DNA of 64,000 bases from contig NZ_JAEMUI010000004.1 of the NCBI RefSeq assembly GCF_016461715.1, forward strand, positions 1 through 64,000. The letters run 5' to 3'. Numbering within the stretch: the stretch's first letter is position 1; each line of letters starts with the position of its first letter. The notes under the pieces are model-generated. The model made no database searches, was not told where the DNA came from, and saw only the letters and a list, made by a program, of their open reading frames with translations. Shown here one piece after another: positions 54,853 through 64,000 of the stretch. Made by a program: the position numbers and the translations under genes. Source of the DNA: Marinomonas spartinae. Lineage in GTDB: Bacteria > Pseudomonadota > Gammaproteobacteria > Pseudomonadales > Marinomonadaceae.

Positions 54853-55546
54853 ATACCACCTTTTATTCGCTTGAATCCATTTAAAATTTGACCTTTTATC
54901 TTTCACTTAAAACTGAAAATCCATTTCTTTCCATTTAGTTAACACGGCCGTTATTGACTAAAATAGCACAACAAAAAATCAAGACAAGAAAATATTATTC
55001 CTTAATTCTAAAAAAATGTAATTATAATGTAAAAAAGCAAAAAATTCATATATCATTGATTTAAATATAAAAACATAAAAAAAGACTAATTTACAAAAAA
55101 AATAACAAGGCAAAAAGAAAAAAATAATAATTTACACCACAAGAAAAAAAACAACATATTACAAAACAAAACAAAAAATTACCTATATTTAAAACACATC
55201 ATACCTTCTAATCTATCCATCAATTTAATCAAAAGATAACAATGGTAATAAAAAAACATTTTGTTAATACCTTTATAAAGGCATTACACCTAATTTTTTA
55301 TTATATAAATAATTAAATAGAATTTTTTTCATCATTTTTTACACACTTAACCATTACGAAAAAGTAGCAACCACCGAGTCAGAAACCATCAAAAAACAGC
55401 CATTCTCTTTAGGTAAAGAATACTGTGATGCAAATATTTTGGACTACTGGACAAGCTTTTTTGTTGTTTGCTTTTAAAGTAGAAGTGAGCCACGAAAGTG
55501 CGCTTAACCCCTATTTAATAAAAATAAGCACAAGATGGAGTTTGTT
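54853..55546. other. Very A-rich intergenic region
   Basis: About 690 bases between divergent chemoreceptor and alcohol dehydrogenase genes. The stretch 54980-55330 is extremely AT-rich, with long A-runs on the + strand. The part next to the chemoreceptor (CATTTCTTTCCATTTAGTTAA near 54925) is shared with the other copy's upstream region (near 52335), marking a duplicated promoter. No gene is supported. Confidence 0.65.
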
Positions 55547-56557
55547 ATGAAAGCAGCTGTAGCCAGTAAATTTGGTGCCATTCTAAAAATCGAAGACGTT
55601 GTCAAACCTAAAATTGAACCACACCAGGTCCTTGTCAAAATACACGCTTGTGGTGTGTGCCATACGGATTTACACGCTTGCCATGGTGATTGGCCAGTGA
55701 AACCAACCTTACCTCTTATTCCTGGTCACGAAGGCGTAGGTGAAGTCGTCGAAGTAGGCAGTGCCGTGTCGCATCTTGCCCTAGGAGACCGTGTAGGTAT
55801 TCCTTGGTTATACAGTGCCTGCGGACACTGCGAATACTGTTTAACGGGTAACGAAAACCTTTGTTTATCACAACAAAACGCAGGTTATTCTGTCAACGGC
55901 GGTTACGCGGAATACTGCGCCGCTCATGCGGAATATGTCGTGAAAATGCCCGATGGCTTAGGTTATGTGGAAGCCGCACCACTATTTTGTGCGGGCGTAA
56001 CAACTTATAAAGCCCTCAAGGTATCAGGGGCAAAACCAGGCGATTGGGTCGCGCTATTTGGTGTGGGCGGATTAGGACATTTGGCCGTTCAGTATGCCGT
56101 TGCCATGGGCTTTCGAGTGGTTGCTGTGGATACGGGCGATGCTAAACGTGAATTAGCCATGTCCCTCGGCGCCGAATGTTTCTTTGACTTTAAAACCGAT
56201 GACGTGGTCGAAGATATTTTGGCAAAAACCAATGGTGTCCACGCAACTGTCTGTACGGCAGTGAGTAAAGCGGGCTTTAGACAGAGCTATGACGTTGTCC
56301 GCCGAGGCGGAAAGTGTGTCTTAGTTGGTCTGCCTCCAGAAGACATGCCACTGCCTATTTTTAATACCGTACTGAACGGCGTAAGCGTTGTCGGTTCAAT
56401 TGTTGGTACTCGTAAAGACCTCGAAGAATGTTTAGAGTTCGCAGCTCGGGGCAAAGTCAAAGCCATTATCAAAGAAAAATCTCTTGAAGACATTAATGAC
56501 ATCTTCGCTGATATGGAAAAAGGGGAAATTACTGGGCGTATTGTCATGTCGATATAG
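55547..56557 (+). CDS. adhP: Zinc alcohol dehydrogenase, AdhP-like
   Basis: 336 residues from ATG 55547 (GGAG seven bases upstream), the usual AdhP length. Catalytic zinc ligands in [15 protein letters not shown] and [12 protein letters not shown], structural zinc cysteines in [15 protein letters not shown], and NAD motif [13 protein letters not shown]. It ends [11 protein letters not shown] as AdhP does. It would reduce an aldehyde or oxidise a primary alcohol with NAD(H). It shares a terminator with the converging GGDEF gene. It may handle the aldehyde made by the nearby decarboxylase; this is inference. Confidence 0.93.
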   Translation: MKAAVASKFGAILKIEDVVKPKIEPHQVLVKIHACGVCHTDLHACHGDWPVKPTLPLIPGHEGVGEVVEVGSAVSHLALGDRVGIPWLYSACGHCEYCLTGNENLCLSQQNAGYSVNGGYAEYCAAHAEYVVKMPDGLGYVEAAPLFCAGVTTYKALKVSGAKPGDWVALFGVGGLGHLAVQYAVAMGFRVVAVDTGDAKRELAMSLGAECFFDFKTDDVVEDILAKTNGVHATVCTAVSKAGFRQSYDVVRRGGKCVLVGLPPEDMPLPIFNTVLNGVSVVGSIVGTRKDLEECLEFAARGKVKAIIKEKSLEDINDIFADMEKGEITGRIVMSI

Positions 56558-56593
56558 TATTTTCAATTGAATTAAAAATACATGAATCACTAA

Positions 56594-56619
56594 AAAGCCG
56601 ACCTATTCTGGTCGGCTTT
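56594..56619. terminator. Bidirectional terminator between adhP and a GGDEF gene
   Basis: AAAGCCGACC (56594-56603) pairs with GGTCGGCTTT (56610-56619), flanked by A- and T-rich runs. Confidence 0.9.
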
Positions 56620-56624
56620 CATTT

Positions 56625-57914
56625 TTAAATGGCCACTTGTACATCACATTTTCCCTGTTTTTTAACACGGTACATAGTGCTATCAGCCGTTTGTATAAGC
56701 GATTTCATATCTTTACCGTGTTCAGGGTAATGAGCAATACCCAAACTGGTACTCACTTGTACTGTTTTATTTGTATCACTGATCAGGACTGGCTCCAATA
56801 CGACATTTAAAATGATATTGGCTAATTTAAGCACTTCATCACGATCATCAAGGCGATCAAGCCAAATAATAAACTCATCTCCGCCGACTCTGACGATTTG
56901 CCCAACTTCTTTCACTTGCGAATGAAGCCTTTCAGCAATGCTGGTAAGCACTTGATTACCCGCTTCATGACCATAATTATCATTCACTTGTTTAAAGCCA
57001 TCTAAATCCAAATACAGAATGGACAATAATTGATTTTGTTGTTCGGCCTTGATGATCAGTTCCGCTTCTTTTTCCAGTAAATAATGCAATGAAGGAACCC
57101 CTGTCACAGCATCATAATGCGCTAGTTGCCGTAACTTATCTTGTGCTGTTTTCTCGGCTTCTAACGCAGAATGTAAAGCAGAAACATCATACTCAGACAT
57201 CAATAATAAAAACTCCCCCGTTAAAGGGTGGCGTGTGATGCGTATATCTAAACTGTGCTTACGAGGACCTATGGAGGTGTTCACATCACAGGTCCATTGG
57301 CCGCCTTTTTCGTCTATCGCCTGGGCTAATAGCCTTTGGCCTTCTTCTAAACTGACAAGGCGCGAGGTAAAGAAAGAATGTCCTTCAGGAAAATTTTCTC
57401 TAGAAAGATGCTTATAGGCTTCGGTGGCAGCTGGGTTTTCAACGATTGGATCACCAGCAAAACTGAAGCTTGTCACTAACACACTGGTATAGCGCATGGC
57501 TTCAACCAATAGCAGATTTTCTGGAGTATCCCCTAAATTCACTTCTTCATTGATGAACGCAATGATGGCTCGATGTTTATCTGGCCCGACCAAAACAGCA
57601 CGATGGCGCATATACAAGGTCTTTGGTTTTCCATTTGGATAGGTTGTCCATGGATCGATTGTTAGGCCTGACTTAGAGGCCAGCTCAAAGGTTTGTGCAG
57701 TGCGATCCTTTGCGCCTTGGGTATCACCAGACAAGTCTTTATTTATCAAGTCTTCAAGCGTATTTAACCCCCAAAATTTAAGCGCCGCGGAGTTGCCCCA
57801 CCACCAACCATGTTTATCTAGGTCAAAAATCCACACAACATCGGGAATTAGCTCATATAAAGCAACGTCGGCATGATCGCGAATATGGATCAAGTGGTCG
57901 TAATGGTTTGTCAA
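56625..57914 (-). CDS. PAS-GGDEF diguanylate cyclase, soluble
   Basis: 429 residues with no membrane segment. N-terminal PAS-like parts are VVWIFDLDKHGWWWGNSAALKFWGLNTLEDLI (about 25-60) and ILVTSFSFAGDPIVENPAATEAYKHLSREN (about 150-185). The GGDEF domain (about 265-429) contains AHYDAVTGVPSLHYLLEKEAELI, LYLDLDGFKQVNDNYGHEAGNQVL and RVGGDEFIIW, so it is probably active in making cyclic di-GMP. No RxxD inhibitory site is evident at the usual spacing. ATG 57914 is the listed start. Confidence 0.9.
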   Translation of the reverse strand: MTNHYDHLIHIRDHADVALYELIPDVVWIFDLDKHGWWWGNSAALKFWGLNTLEDLINKDLSGDTQGAKDRTAQTFELASKSGLTIDPWTTYPNGKPKTLYMRHRAVLVGPDKHRAIIAFINEEVNLGDTPENLLLVEAMRYTSVLVTSFSFAGDPIVENPAATEAYKHLSRENFPEGHSFFTSRLVSLEEGQRLLAQAIDEKGGQWTCDVNTSIGPRKHSLDIRITRHPLTGEFLLLMSEYDVSALHSALEAEKTAQDKLRQLAHYDAVTGVPSLHYLLEKEAELIIKAEQQNQLLSILYLDLDGFKQVNDNYGHEAGNQVLTSIAERLHSQVKEVGQIVRVGGDEFIIWLDRLDDRDEVLKLANIILNVVLEPVLISDTNKTVQVSTSLGIAHYPEHGKDMKSLIQTADSTMYRVKKQGKCDVQVAI

Positions 57915-58070
57915 TTTACTCTCCTTTCGGCAGCTTTCTCATTCATCAGTATTAAATAGCACACTCCTGCCTTTTTGTTATACCAAATTTATACTGGCAA
58001 CCGCGTTGAGGCTTTCAGTTAATGCCCTCTTCCTCTGAGCATTTTAAACGTCGCCAACAGGGCGTTTCAC

Positions 58071-58220
58071 TACGACGCTATGCTGACGATGATCAAGTCA
58101 GGAAAACTCAGTCCAGAGAAACTGCTGGGAAGAACCATCAGCTTAGAAGAGTCGATTTACGCGCTGACCAGTATGGATACGATCAATCCACCAGACGTCA
58201 CGGTGGCCACTCAATTCTAA
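58071..58220 (+). pseudogene. C-terminal remnant of a third alcohol dehydrogenase
   Basis: The frame reads YDAMLTMIKSGKLSPEKLLG, RTISLEESIYALTSMDTINP and PDVTVATQF before TAA 58218-58220. This is the typical last 50 residues of zinc-type medium-chain dehydrogenases (LxxxxGRTISLEEa). The frame has a stop at 58020-58022 and lacks the zinc and NAD domains. It does not match the C-termini of the two intact dehydrogenases in the window, so it comes from another member of the family. Confidence 0.75.
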
Positions 58221-58325
58221 ACCGTCACAGGAAACTTTCTTATTCGCTTTATTTGCAACCAAAAACCATGGCAAGATAGCATTTACAGAAAAACATAAAA
58301 AAAATCATCTTTGGAGAGCAATACT

Positions 58326-58733
58326 ATGGGACATCTTCACACAGGATCTTGTCTATGTGGTGCGGTGAAATTTGAGGTAGACGGTGAATTTAAAAAATTC
58401 TTCTTATGCCATTGTAGCCGCTGCCGTAAAACCTCAGGTTCAGCCCATTGCGCCAACCTCTTTGCTCCAAATGCGACCATAAAGTGGTTAAGCGGTGAAG
58501 ATAAGCTGAGCTACTATCATTTGGAAGGCACCCACTTTGCCCGTACTTTTTGTTCTGTTTGTGGTTCTAATGTCCCCACAGATGCCAAAGCTCGCAACCT
58601 AGTCGTTGTGCCTGCAGGTTGCTTGGATACGGATGTCGATATCACGGCTCAAGCGCATCTTTTTACGGGCAGCAAAGGCAATTGGGACGAAGGTTTGGAT
58701 AAGGTTCCCGCTTTTGAAGGCATGCCAACCTAA
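58326..58733 (+). CDS. GFA-family (glutathione-dependent formaldehyde-activating-like) protein
   Basis: 135 residues from ATG 58326, with TTTGGAGAG upstream; an in-frame TTG at 58311 overlaps that site. Zinc-binding cysteines form the GFA pattern: GSCLCGAVKFEV, FLCHCSRCRKTSGSAH and RTFCSVCGSNVPT. Most GFA-domain proteins are not proven formaldehyde enzymes. An aldehyde-thiol adduct role would fit the dehydrogenase neighbourhood, but this is a guess. Confidence 0.9.
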   Translation: MGHLHTGSCLCGAVKFEVDGEFKKFFLCHCSRCRKTSGSAHCANLFAPNATIKWLSGEDKLSYYHLEGTHFARTFCSVCGSNVPTDAKARNLVVVPAGCLDTDVDITAQAHLFTGSKGNWDEGLDKVPAFEGMPT

Positions 58734-59146
58734 TAGTTTGTACACTAAACCCTATTCACCTAGATCGCATTAATAAAAAAGAGGAATCCGTTTTCTACTC
58801 TTTAATCAGGAGCAGAAAACGGATTTGTATAAACAGGAAAATAACCGCTTTTTGTCAGTGAAAGCAGTTTTCCGACGAATACACATCCTCTAAATAACGC
58901 TTTTGTATTGTCAGTTCTAGCAATAAAGCATTCTGAACAGAAGCAAAAAAAATGCGTAAAAACATAAATTTTCTATTTATATCAATATCTTAGTGCCAGA
59001 TTCTCAAATAAAAAATAGGCGCAACCAAAGCGCTTATCACACAAAACAAGGGATATTTCTCCATCACTATCTATAATTAAAAAACCATAAAAATAAAAAT
59101 CATAAAAAAACTATAAAAACTATAAAAGCTTTATTAAGGGGGATAT
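58734..59146. other. AT-rich intergenic region with hairpin
   Basis: About 410 bases. A strong hairpin sits at 58785-58825: AATCCGTTTTCT pairs with AGAAAACGGATT over 12 bases, extended by CTC/GAG. It probably ends transcription of the GFA gene. The rest is AT-rich promoter DNA for the next chemoreceptor. Confidence 0.6.
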
Positions 59147-60790
59147 ATGGGACTCAAGCATATGAGTGTCCGACGTCAATTAATTGTTCTGATCTCCAGT
59201 GCAGTGATTGGCTTAATCGTATTAGTGGGATTAGGATTATTTCAAACTAAAAATATTTACGAAGCTTCTAACCATGTTAATGTAAAAACCGTTCCCTCAA
59301 TTCAAGTGATGCTTAACATCAGTCGTGCCATCAGCGAAGTACGCCGCTTATCCTATGTGCATGTATTACGGAACGACGAAAGACAAAAGAAAAAAGTGGA
59401 CGATCAGCTAAAAGCCCAAGTGGCGGAAGTTTACAAAGCGTTTGATAGCTATAAACCGCTTATTAGTGATAAAGAAGACGCCACGCTTCTCAACAATGAA
59501 ATCAAAGCGTTTGAGGTCTACAATGCGAAACGCGAAAAAGCGATCAACCTATCACGCAAAAACATGCAATCTGCAGCAACAAAAGTCTTGCTCTATACTG
59601 CACCGGAAGCAGAGAAACTCACCCAAGCACTGAACAAGCACATCGCTTACAACCAAAAGTTAGGCGACGCCGGCGCACAAAAAGCGGTTACTACCATCTG
59701 GCAAGCCGTGATAGTACAAGCATCTATTGCGGTGATTGTTATTGTGGTGGTCTTCATTGTGGGGATTAAGATATTGCGAAATATCATGAAATCACTTGGC
59801 GGCGAACCTAAAGAAGTAGCAGAAATTGCCAATCAAATTGCCCAAGGCAACACAGACATTATCATTGAGCTGAATGACAGTGATAGCACCAGCTTAAAAG
59901 CCAGCATGAAAACCATGGCAGACACGATTCAAGAGATAGTCATGGATCTTACAGAGAAAATGTCTCGCTTGGCAGAAGGTGACCTACGGATACGGATTAC
60001 CAAGGACTACATTGGAAATTTCTCGGCGATCAAAAGCAGTACCAACGGCATGATCGATCAAATTAAAGACATCATAGTAGAAACCCAAAACGCCACGGAT
60101 CAGATGGCCGCGGCCAGTGCTCAAGTAAGCATTACCGCGCAAAACCTATCGAGCAGTGCGTCGTCTATGGCGGATAATTTAGAAAATACAACGGTAGCCA
60201 TTGAGAGCATCTCCACCAGCATCAGCCAAAACTCCCAAAACGCCACGTCAACCAACGAAATCGCGCTAAATGCCAGTCAGAAAGCAGTGCAAGGCGGTGA
60301 AGCAGTGGATGAGACCGTGAGTGTGATGAAAAACATTGCCGATAAGATCAGCATCATCGAAGACATTGCAGAACAAACTAACTTACTGGCACTGAATGCG
60401 GCGATTGAGGCGGCTCGCGCAGGGGAACAAGGTCGAGGATTTGCCGTCGTTGCCGACGAAGTGCGCGCCTTAGCGGCGAAAAGTCAATCGGCAGCACAAG
60501 AAATCAGTGATATCACTCACAATAGTGTGCGAATCAGTGAGCAAGCGGGTAACTTATTAAAAGAAGTCGTACCGCAAATTCATCAAACATCGGAATTAAT
60601 TCAATCCATCGCGAACGTGAGTATGGAACAAACCCAAGGAGTGGAACGTATTAATCAATCCATGCAGCAGCTGGATAACATCACACGTCAAAATACCGAT
60701 GGTAGTGAACAACTCGCAAGCACCAGCGAGCAGATGACGGTCCAAGCTGAGCAGCTTAAACAAATGATGGGCTTCTTTAAGATTCATTAA
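59147..60790 (+). CDS. Methyl-accepting chemotaxis protein, 4-helix-bundle sensor type
   Basis: 547 residues from ATG 59147 (AAGGGGGAT upstream). Membrane helix 12-33, a periplasmic four-helix-bundle of about 150 residues (NVKTVPSIQVMLNISRAISEVRRLSYVHVLR...), second membrane helix about 187-210, HAMP and a second HAMP-like segment (MSRLAEGDLRIRITKDYIGNFSAIKSSTNGMID), then the signalling domain with [37 protein letters not shown]. Ligand unknown. A terminator follows at 60804. Confidence 0.92.
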   Translation: MGLKHMSVRRQLIVLISSAVIGLIVLVGLGLFQTKNIYEASNHVNVKTVPSIQVMLNISRAISEVRRLSYVHVLRNDERQKKKVDDQLKAQVAEVYKAFDSYKPLISDKEDATLLNNEIKAFEVYNAKREKAINLSRKNMQSAATKVLLYTAPEAEKLTQALNKHIAYNQKLGDAGAQKAVTTIWQAVIVQASIAVIVIVVVFIVGIKILRNIMKSLGGEPKEVAEIANQIAQGNTDIIIELNDSDSTSLKASMKTMADTIQEIVMDLTEKMSRLAEGDLRIRITKDYIGNFSAIKSSTNGMIDQIKDIIVETQNATDQMAAASAQVSITAQNLSSSASSMADNLENTTVAIESISTSISQNSQNATSTNEIALNASQKAVQGGEAVDETVSVMKNIADKISIIEDIAEQTNLLALNAAIEAARAGEQGRGFAVVADEVRALAAKSQSAAQEISDITHNSVRISEQAGNLLKEVVPQIHQTSELIQSIANVSMEQTQGVERINQSMQQLDNITRQNTDGSEQLASTSEQMTVQAEQLKQMMGFFKIH

Positions 60791-60803
60791 TCTTTTTAGC
60801 CAC

Positions 60804-60837
60804 ATGGCCAGACAGTGCAAGCTCTCTGGCCATTTTT
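60804..60837 (+). terminator. Intrinsic terminator after the chemoreceptor gene
   Basis: ATGGCCAGA (60804-60812) pairs with TCTGGCCAT (60825-60833), followed by T5. Confidence 0.85.
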
Positions 60838-60976
60838 ATAGTCCATTTTTTTATGGCCAGAGAAGGCCTACTCTAAGCCAATGGTGATTCTTCGTTATTA
60901 GCCCAAGCATACTGGCTATGACTCAGGCTAAAGGGAACCCTTAACGTTTCATTGCTAGTAGTTTGTCAAAGTCTCG

Positions 60977-63178
60977 TTAATACACATCCTCCAAATAACG
61001 CCCTTGTGCTTTCAGCACGTCAACGTTCGTTTGCAGTGGCTCTAATATGTCGTTAAGTGCTTGAGTCACGCCATTTGCCATGCCTCGACCACCGCACACG
61101 AGAATTTGCGCACCTTGCTCTAGTAATTGTCGGACGGTTGCCTGATCCTGTAAAAGTTTATCCTGTACATAAGCTTTTTCTGTTGTTTGATCTTCTCCCT
61201 GTGAAAAAGCAGTCTGTAACCCCGTCAAACGCTGGTCATCAAGGTATCGAGTCAAGTCTGGCTGATAAAGAAAATCCACTTTTTGATTACGCCCGCCCCA
61301 GTAAAGAAACATCGGATGGCGCTGAGTATTTTGCCGAATAAACCCAGTTAATGGGCCAATACCTGCCCCAGCGCCGATCAGTATCACCGGATGACGGCCA
61401 ACAGCAGGGCGAAACTCTGGGTTATGACGAATGAATCCCTCAATACAATCACCTAACTGTAAGTCATGTAAATAACTGGAACAGACACCATTAGGTTGCT
61501 TGCGAACGCAAATCTCCAACACATCATCCTTTGTCGAAGACGCTAAGGAATAAAATCGCGCGGTCGCCTCCTGTGGTGGCATCACTCCCAGTAAATCACC
61601 CGCCTCGAAAAAAGGTAAAGAATGAGTTCCCGCCGCACGAAAACGTAAGATACTAGTGGCCGCATGACCATTGACCCCATAATCTTCACGCCCAACCAAT
61701 GCCAGCGTTTGTGTGACGGTAGGCTGCGGATGATAAGACAACGCCAGAGGCCACCCCGTCAAATTGGCAACCGTTTTGCCCCATTCCCTAAATTGCTCAG
61801 CAGAACTTCGATTAATTAACTCGGTATGACACAGAGGCGTAAGGCCTTTCTGCTCTAAGGCAGTGGTGACATCCAAAGCAAACTGACAAAAGTTGGGAAA
61901 CTGTCGATCCCCAAAACCCAATACCGCAAACCGGAGCGAAGCATTGCTTTTAAAGCTTGTTAACTTGTTCATAAATTGCTGTGCCGTCGTCGGAGCGTCC
62001 CCATTGCCATAAGTCGAGGTCAAAATAAAAAGCGTATCGGCCTGAGGATAGTCCTCAACCAACTGGTTCATTTGCGCACAGTGAACATGCCGTCCAGCCC
62101 GAATTAATTGGCGCTGCAAATCTTGCGCAAACCCCCATGTCGTTTGACCCTCCGTGCCAACCAAAAGAATGGTGTCGGCTTCTTTGCTAGGCGTATTCAC
62201 CAGGTCCCCTTTCTTCACCCGACGCTTTCTCCACCAAGCCAACACACCGGTATAGGACAAGACCGGAACGGTCAATGCACTCGCCCCGAGAATAAGACCA
62301 AGCCACCAAATTCCTTGCCCTGTATGTAAGCGGATGATCCATTGTTGAAATACCCCCATCGGCGGCAAACGGGTAAAGTTCAGTAGAGTGCCCGTCGACT
62401 GGTCCACAAAGCCGGACCCTTGTTCTGTCGTCAATGTATAAAAATCTTGGAGATCACCTGGATAGGGAAACACCAGTTCATGTAAGGAGGTTAAATCAAT
62501 ATTTTTTAACGCAATCAGTGAGCCTACGGGAGCAGGTTGGCCACCTGACACACTGGACGGAAAGGAAGGGGGAATAAAAGTATGATCCTTAACAAAGCCA
62601 AAACGCATGGCTGACATATAACTCCCTGTCAACGAGGAAAGCAATAACCCCAGCACAGCGAACCGAGCCAGTTCCGAGTGAATACGCTTCACACCGTTAC
62701 CTTTAATCGGTTTGATAAGGGCCTTCCAGCCACCGAGCCGACGCACCAATAAAAAGACACCTGACAGGCATATCAACACCATAACCAGTGCTACCCCGCC
62801 GGCCAGCTTTCGCCCAGTATCATGCAGTAAAAAGGAGCGGTGCATGTCCTCAACCCAATCCATAAAAGCAGAAGGTTGGTAGGGGCCTATACTCTGCCCT
62901 GTCAACGGGTTCACTAAATCCGCCTTAGGCTGGTGGTTCGCCGTTTTATAATAAACAACCACTTCACCAGACAACTTTCGATCAATCTTTTCAACGTTTG
63001 GATGATGCTGAACAATCCGTTGCGCCATGGCAGCAACACTCACTTCCCCTTTATCCGGCACCACAGCATGGACTCTATGAATAGCGGGCATTAAGGAAAG
63101 CATGGCCCCGGTCGTTGCTATGGTGATTAAAAACAAGGCCATAAATAAACTGGGCAAACCGTGTAATTTACGTAACAT
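60977..63178 (-). CDS. PepSY-membrane / flavodoxin / FAD reductase fusion
   Basis: 733 residues. The N-terminal half (about 1-325) is a PepSY-TM protein: helix 10-30, PepSY domain with DWVEDMHRSFLLHDTGRKLAG, and further helices near 130-150, 190 and 300-325. The C-terminal half is a cytochrome P450 reductase-like module: flavodoxin (ILLVGTEGQTTWGFA, LTSTYGNGDAPTTAQQF), FAD-binding ARFYSLASS, and NADPH-binding VILIGAGAGIGPLTGFIRQ...ILVCGGRGMA...GRYLEDVY. It would carry electrons from NADPH across the membrane, perhaps to ferric complexes or a periplasmic flavoprotein. It follows the DUF2271 gene by 18 bases. Confidence 0.9.
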   Translation of the reverse strand: MLRKLHGLPSLFMALFLITIATTGAMLSLMPAIHRVHAVVPDKGEVSVAAMAQRIVQHHPNVEKIDRKLSGEVVVYYKTANHQPKADLVNPLTGQSIGPYQPSAFMDWVEDMHRSFLLHDTGRKLAGGVALVMVLICLSGVFLLVRRLGGWKALIKPIKGNGVKRIHSELARFAVLGLLLSSLTGSYMSAMRFGFVKDHTFIPPSFPSSVSGGQPAPVGSLIALKNIDLTSLHELVFPYPGDLQDFYTLTTEQGSGFVDQSTGTLLNFTRLPPMGVFQQWIIRLHTGQGIWWLGLILGASALTVPVLSYTGVLAWWRKRRVKKGDLVNTPSKEADTILLVGTEGQTTWGFAQDLQRQLIRAGRHVHCAQMNQLVEDYPQADTLFILTSTYGNGDAPTTAQQFMNKLTSFKSNASLRFAVLGFGDRQFPNFCQFALDVTTALEQKGLTPLCHTELINRSSAEQFREWGKTVANLTGWPLALSYHPQPTVTQTLALVGREDYGVNGHAATSILRFRAAGTHSLPFFEAGDLLGVMPPQEATARFYSLASSTKDDVLEICVRKQPNGVCSSYLHDLQLGDCIEGFIRHNPEFRPAVGRHPVILIGAGAGIGPLTGFIRQNTQRHPMFLYWGGRNQKVDFLYQPDLTRYLDDQRLTGLQTAFSQGEDQTTEKAYVQDKLLQDQATVRQLLEQGAQILVCGGRGMANGVTQALNDILEPLQTNVDVLKAQGRYLEDVY

Positions 63179-63196
63179 TATTATTACCTCATCGTT

Positions 63197-63673
63197 TTAC
63201 TTAAGGTCATAACGAAACGAAAGAACATACACACTCCCCATCACCGTTTTGCCGGATCCGGCCGTTGTCAATGGGGTGGAGACATCGGCACGATTGCTGT
63301 TACCATTTTCCACCGCACTGTCGATGACGATCCGATAGCCCTTATTAATTAAGTTATCAGGGATATTTTTGGTCACAACCAACGTACGACCACTGGTAAC
63401 ACTAGCGCCTGTCATACCATCGTATTCAGAAGGTCTTAAACGACTACCGCGAGCCCAACCAGGCAGCTCAAAATAGTAGCGGGCATTTCGCCCGGCCACC
63501 CAGATTGTTTTACGGTATCGGCCATGAGCATCCGCCAGATAAATCGCTAAATACGCACCACTACCATCGTATCTAGCAAGATGTGTGGTAAAGGTTACCT
63601 CTCGTGCCTGTGCTGACATTGATAGGGTGAACGCAGTGATCAGGCTTAACGCCAAAAAAATGTACTTTCTCAT
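63197..63673 (-). CDS. Periplasmic DUF2271 protein
   Basis: 158 residues from ATG 63673 (AGGACGG upstream); a longer frame to 63769 is not supported. Signal peptide ends at AQA. The mature part has REVTFTTHLARYDGSGAYLAIYLADAHGRYRKTIWVAGRNARYYFELPGWAR and ends YVLSFRYDLK, as in DUF2271. Such proteins accompany PepSY-TM reductases and may be their periplasmic partner. Its function is not known. It is divergent from a response regulator gene, a common arrangement for this module. Confidence 0.88.
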   Translation of the reverse strand: MRKYIFLALSLITAFTLSMSAQAREVTFTTHLARYDGSGAYLAIYLADAHGRYRKTIWVAGRNARYYFELPGWARGSRLRPSEYDGMTGASVTSGRTLVVTKNIPDNLINKGYRIVIDSAVENGNSNRADVSTPLTTAGSGKTVMGSVYVLSFRYDLK

Positions 63674-63854
63674 AATATCCGTCCTAATAAACCGTTGGAC
63701 GAACTCTATAACCTTTACCTGACACTGACCTGAACAAGAAACAGAGAGAAAAAAAGACTTTTTTTTCACCCCCCACTGGCTAGCATGAACGTCGATTAAT
63801 GACGGTCAGAGCAATGGGCGATAACGCCGTGATCAATAGAATAAGAGGTAAAAC

Positions 63855-64000
63855 GTGCGAGTACTCTTGGTAGAAGATACAACCGGACTTGGGGAAGCTG
63901 TTCGGGATCAGATTCATGAAGATGGGCACGCGATTGATTGGGTGACCTCCTTGCGCTTTGCCGAAACCAGTATTCTTAACACAACTTATGATCTGATTTT
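63855..64000 (+). CDS. OmpR-family response regulator (3' end outside window)
   Basis: Starts at GTG 63855, behind AAGAGGT. The 48 visible codons read VRVLLVEDTTGLGEAVRDQIHEDGHAIDWV and then TYDLIL, the beginning of a receiver domain: acidic pair in VED and the beta-3 strand leading to the phosphorylated Asp, which should be just past the edge. Output domain not visible; OmpR type is inferred from sequence style and from the neighbourhood. It probably regulates the divergent DUF2271-PepSY pair. Confidence 0.8.
   Translation, partial: MRVLLVEDTTGLGEAVRDQIHEDGHAIDWVTSLRFAETSILNTTYDLI

Noticed and set aside
58022-58279. 85-codon plus-strand frame
   Set aside because: A neighbouring frame of the dehydrogenase remnant encodes the recognisable family residues; this frame gives Arg/Gln-rich noise.

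Overview
The window looks like a stretch of chromosome from a marine gammaproteobacterium, most probably Marinomonas or a close relative in the Oceanospirillales. This is inference: base composition is moderate, proteins are of gammaproteobacterial type, TTG/GTG starts are frequent, chemoreceptors and diguanylate cyclases are numerous, and the thrB-polA / zur-znuC-znuB neighbourhood resembles that of pseudomonads. No rRNA, tRNA or CRISPR array was seen.

Layout. 0-7.5 kb: two tandem small secreted paralogues, a DUF3750 lipoprotein, an amylosucrase, yheV-prlC, and a gamma-carbonic anhydrase with a small membrane-anchored protein. 7.5-10.9 kb: a complete bufferin-type RiPP operon. It holds an ECF sigma factor, a ZAS anti-sigma, a four-cysteine DUF2282 precursor, a DUF692/MNIO enzyme, a DUF2063 partner and a DoxX protein. 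Two matching ECF promoters drive it, and a terminator-like hairpin lies inside the first codons of the enzyme gene. 11-18.4 kb: metal homeostasis on the minus strand. A near-perfect Zur box precedes zevB-zur-znuC-znuB, possibly continuing into DUF454-hemO; MarC, LysE, zevA and thrB follow to the right. znuA is not in the locus. 18.9-26.7 kb: a diguanylate cyclase and polA, then an insertion-like segment carrying an Abi_2 gene, bounded on the far side by a decayed second copy of the polA 3' end, then a GNAT gene and an IS4-family element. 26.7-41.5 kb: ordinary accessory genes (LysR and oxidoreductase pair, EamA, DUF1330 beside a frameshifted lysR, chemoreceptors, mtgA, a universal stress protein, a DsbA-like protein, a B12/radical-SAM protein with an atypical cysteine motif, and an alcohol dehydrogenase).

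41.5-58.7 kb: a three-gene operon encodes an L-amino-acid-oxidase-like flavoenzyme, a ThDP 2-oxoacid decarboxylase, and a berberine-bridge-type oxidase with an unusual approximately 330-residue N-terminal extension. It sits near two zinc alcohol dehydrogenases, a BCCT transporter and two tandem chemoreceptors with near-identical signalling halves. Between and beside them lie remnants of a second amino-acid oxidase gene and of another alcohol dehydrogenase. The gene order suggests an Ehrlich-like route (amino acid to 2-oxoacid to aldehyde to alcohol or acid), but the substrate is unknown. 59-64 kb: another chemoreceptor, a PepSY-flavodoxin reductase with its DUF2271 partner, and the start of an OmpR-type response regulator cut by the window edge.

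The most interesting items are the bufferin operon with its paired ECF promoters and internal attenuator-like hairpin, the amino-acid oxidase/decarboxylase/BBE cluster with its decayed paralogues, the polA 3'-end duplication around the Abi gene, and the Zur-controlled operon that contains zevB and no znuA.
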